Origin: Acanthosoma haemorrhoidale
Lineage: Eukaryota > Arthropoda > Insecta > Hemiptera > Acanthosomatidae
Assembly (NCBI GenBank): GCA_930367205.1
Contig: OV884009.1
Location: 104,057,189 to 104,121,188 of the forward strand
Direction: 5' to 3'
DNA length: 64,000 bases
Part shown: piece after piece, positions 62,189 to 64,000 of the stretch
Position numbering within the stretch: the first letter of the stretch is position 1
Layout of the letters: each line of letters opens with the position of its first letter
Program-made: the position numbers and the translations under genes
The notes under the pieces: generated by a model
The model's input: only the letters and a program-made list of their open reading frames with translations
Databases searched by the model: none
What the model was told of the DNA's origin: nothing

Positions 62189-64000
62189 CTATTTTGGTTG
62201 AAATAGATCACAGTTCCTCAAAGGTATAATAATGAGCTGACATGAGCCTAACCAAATTAGTCTAATCGATCTTACACCAGCCTCCCAGAGGACACCAAAG
62301 TTTAGACTGTAAGGAGGATTGAAATGCCAAACTAGGCTACAACTGGATAGTTGATCCTTCACAACAGGGTCATCCAAATTCTTGAGAAATTCTCGAATCT
62401 TCCCAAGCTGACGGGCGGTACCGATAAAATTAGTCCCCTGATCGCTATAAACATGCTGACACGATCCACGAAGGGGCATAACGTGATCTAGGCAGGCAAG
62501 ACATTATCAATCGATAGAGACATGAGCGCAATATGAGGCCTTAGTTGCTATACATACGAAAACGCAAATGTAAGCCATGTCCTCCGCAGACTCTCGAGAA
62601 TCCGAAATTCAAAGGTCCCACGAAGTCGGCTCCAACATGGACAAAGGCTCTACAAGGTGGAATGACTCGAGCCTCAGGCAAATTGCCCATGAAAGGATGT
62701 GGTGGTTTAGAGCGGAATCCAAAGAAAACCCAACATTCTCGTGCAACTTTGCAAATGATTGATTTATCAGCCACAATCCAGTAGTCCCGCCTCAACAATG
62801 ACTGAAGAGTCCGAGGCCCAACGTGCAGATAACTAACATGGTAGTGCTCCACAGAAGTCAAATGGTCCAAAGAAGTCAAATGGCTCTTCTTTGCAAGTAA
62901 CAGTGTTTTGCTGACAAAGAAAACAAAGAGTTAGATAAACGGCCGCCCACCCTTTAACACCCCAAGAGGGGTCATAGCGTCACTCTAATAACGGCGTTCT
63001 TGAGAGTAGTGTTAGGTTAAAAACTAATTGTAGGTTGGTGGAAAAAAGGACCAAATATTCACGAAAGTGGTGTATAACTATTTAACGCCCTGTGTTATCT
63101 CTACTGCAAGTCATTGCAAAATGACTTTCACAAAAATCATTTTCAGGGTCCTCTCAAACCTTATTTGCTGGCTCTTCCAAAGTCCAAATTTCTTACATTA
63201 TAGAATGTAGATTATCAAGCACAGGAGGGGGATCATTGACCACCAAAGACACCACACTAGTGTCGGACATGACAGCGCATGTGTCAGGAAGTGAGCCCAT
63301 AAGGACATAGCCAAACACCGTGGCGAGAGCAGCAGGGCGAGTTTTTAATAGAGGCTGGTGATGTAACAATGCTCTAACAAATATTTCATTCCCTAAGAGT
63401 CCGTCTATAGGACCTGCAACATCAAGGGAAGGATCAGCTAGCTCAATACTACCAAATTTAAGCTGCAGATCATCATGGAGAGGTACTCGTAATGTTGGTA
63501 ATTGGTTCGTGATAGTAGTCAATATTTCTGCTTCAAAGGTTATCTGAAGCCTATGGTTCAACCGAGGTAAAACCACTGACCACAAACCCCTTTAGATAGC
63601 AATGCTGATAAAGAAACATTCCCAGCCACTGTAATACCAGATTTACAAGGCTGGAATGGATTGGGAATGGGTTCGACGAACAATGATTGAGTCAAAAAGA
63701 CCTCTGAGAACCGCTGTCTAAACCCGCTCTAAAAGGAACCACATGGCCAAATGCGTTCCTGATATGCAACAGAACAGTTCCTATAAGAACATTGGCAGCT
63801 GGAGAGAACGAACTTTTTTGGAGAACTGTGGTTGGGTTTTCATCGTTTGACTTTGAAGGTCGTTTGACCTTGAATTTAAAGTTTCCTTCGAGTGACTTGG
63901 GCGCTCGACTATCTTGTTATTTTGAGAGGACATATTTGTAGATTTAATAAAATGTAACGGAGAATGATGAGGACCATGACGAGATTTACAACAATATGCG
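62189..64000 (-). pseudogene. BEL/Pao retrotransposon fragment, runs off the window edge
   Basis: On the minus strand from the right edge: a zinc-knuckle-like CCKSRHGPHHSPLHF (about 63960-64000), an aspartic protease start (63690-63790, NVLIGTVLLHIRNAFGHVVP then LDSGSQRSF), a DUF1758-type stretch (63585-63193, AEILTTITNQLPTLRVPLHD, GPIDGLLGNEIF, VFGYVLMGSLP), then an integrase zinc/core part (62879-62541, RDYWIVADKSIICKVARECW, HVGADFVGPLNF) and its continuation (62479-62189, YSDQGTNFIGTARQL, VWHFNPPYSLNFGVLWEAGV). Several stops and frame changes occur. RT and RNase H should lie between protease and integrase but only about 300 bp separate them, so they were deleted. Confidence 0.85.

Overview
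This is nuclear DNA from an arthropod, very probably an insect. The sequence is strongly AT-rich, genes are split by GT-AG introns, and there are several arthropod-type retroelements (Ty3/Gypsy, BEL/Pao, an R1-clade LINE). I cannot name the species.

The only host gene I can support runs on the minus strand from about 39.4 kb down to 8.07 kb. I assembled 21 coding exons by hand. Every exon joins the next in a consistent phase at GT/AG borders, giving a 3,342-nt coding sequence (1,113 residues). The product has a signal peptide, four PAN/apple modules, a Gly/Pro-rich linker, a fifth PAN module, a ZP (zona pellucida) domain, a furin-type RKRR site, one transmembrane helix and a cytoplasmic tail of about 106 residues. 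This matches NompA (no mechanoreceptor potential A), the apical matrix protein that links mechanosensory dendrites to the cuticle. PAN+ZP relatives such as Trynity or Neyo are the alternative. The introns, up to 9.3 kb, hold only repeats and unrecognised sequence.

The flanks are repeat territory. Positions 1-8034, downstream of the gene, hold a tRNA-like SINE, a small TIR element and a LINE reverse-transcriptase fragment. From 39.6 kb onward there are a decayed Gypsy copy (40.7-43.4 kb), a 34-bp inverted repeat (44.0 kb), an R1-clade LINE remnant (44.3-45.5 kb), a decayed TE-type cysteine ORF (52.2 kb), and a two-level nest of LTR retrotransposons (53,956-62,002). A BEL/Pao fragment runs off the right edge.

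The nest is the most informative part. The outer minus-strand Gypsy element has 180-bp LTRs and a TGTA target duplication. Its RNase H coding region is split by a 2,698-bp plus-strand Gypsy element with two identical 162-bp LTRs and a CCTAG duplication. That inner element has lost most of gag, protease and RT, yet keeps a clean 711-codon RNase H-integrase frame. It is therefore probably a recently mobilised deletion derivative. I found no CRISPR array, rRNA gene or complete canonical tRNA gene.
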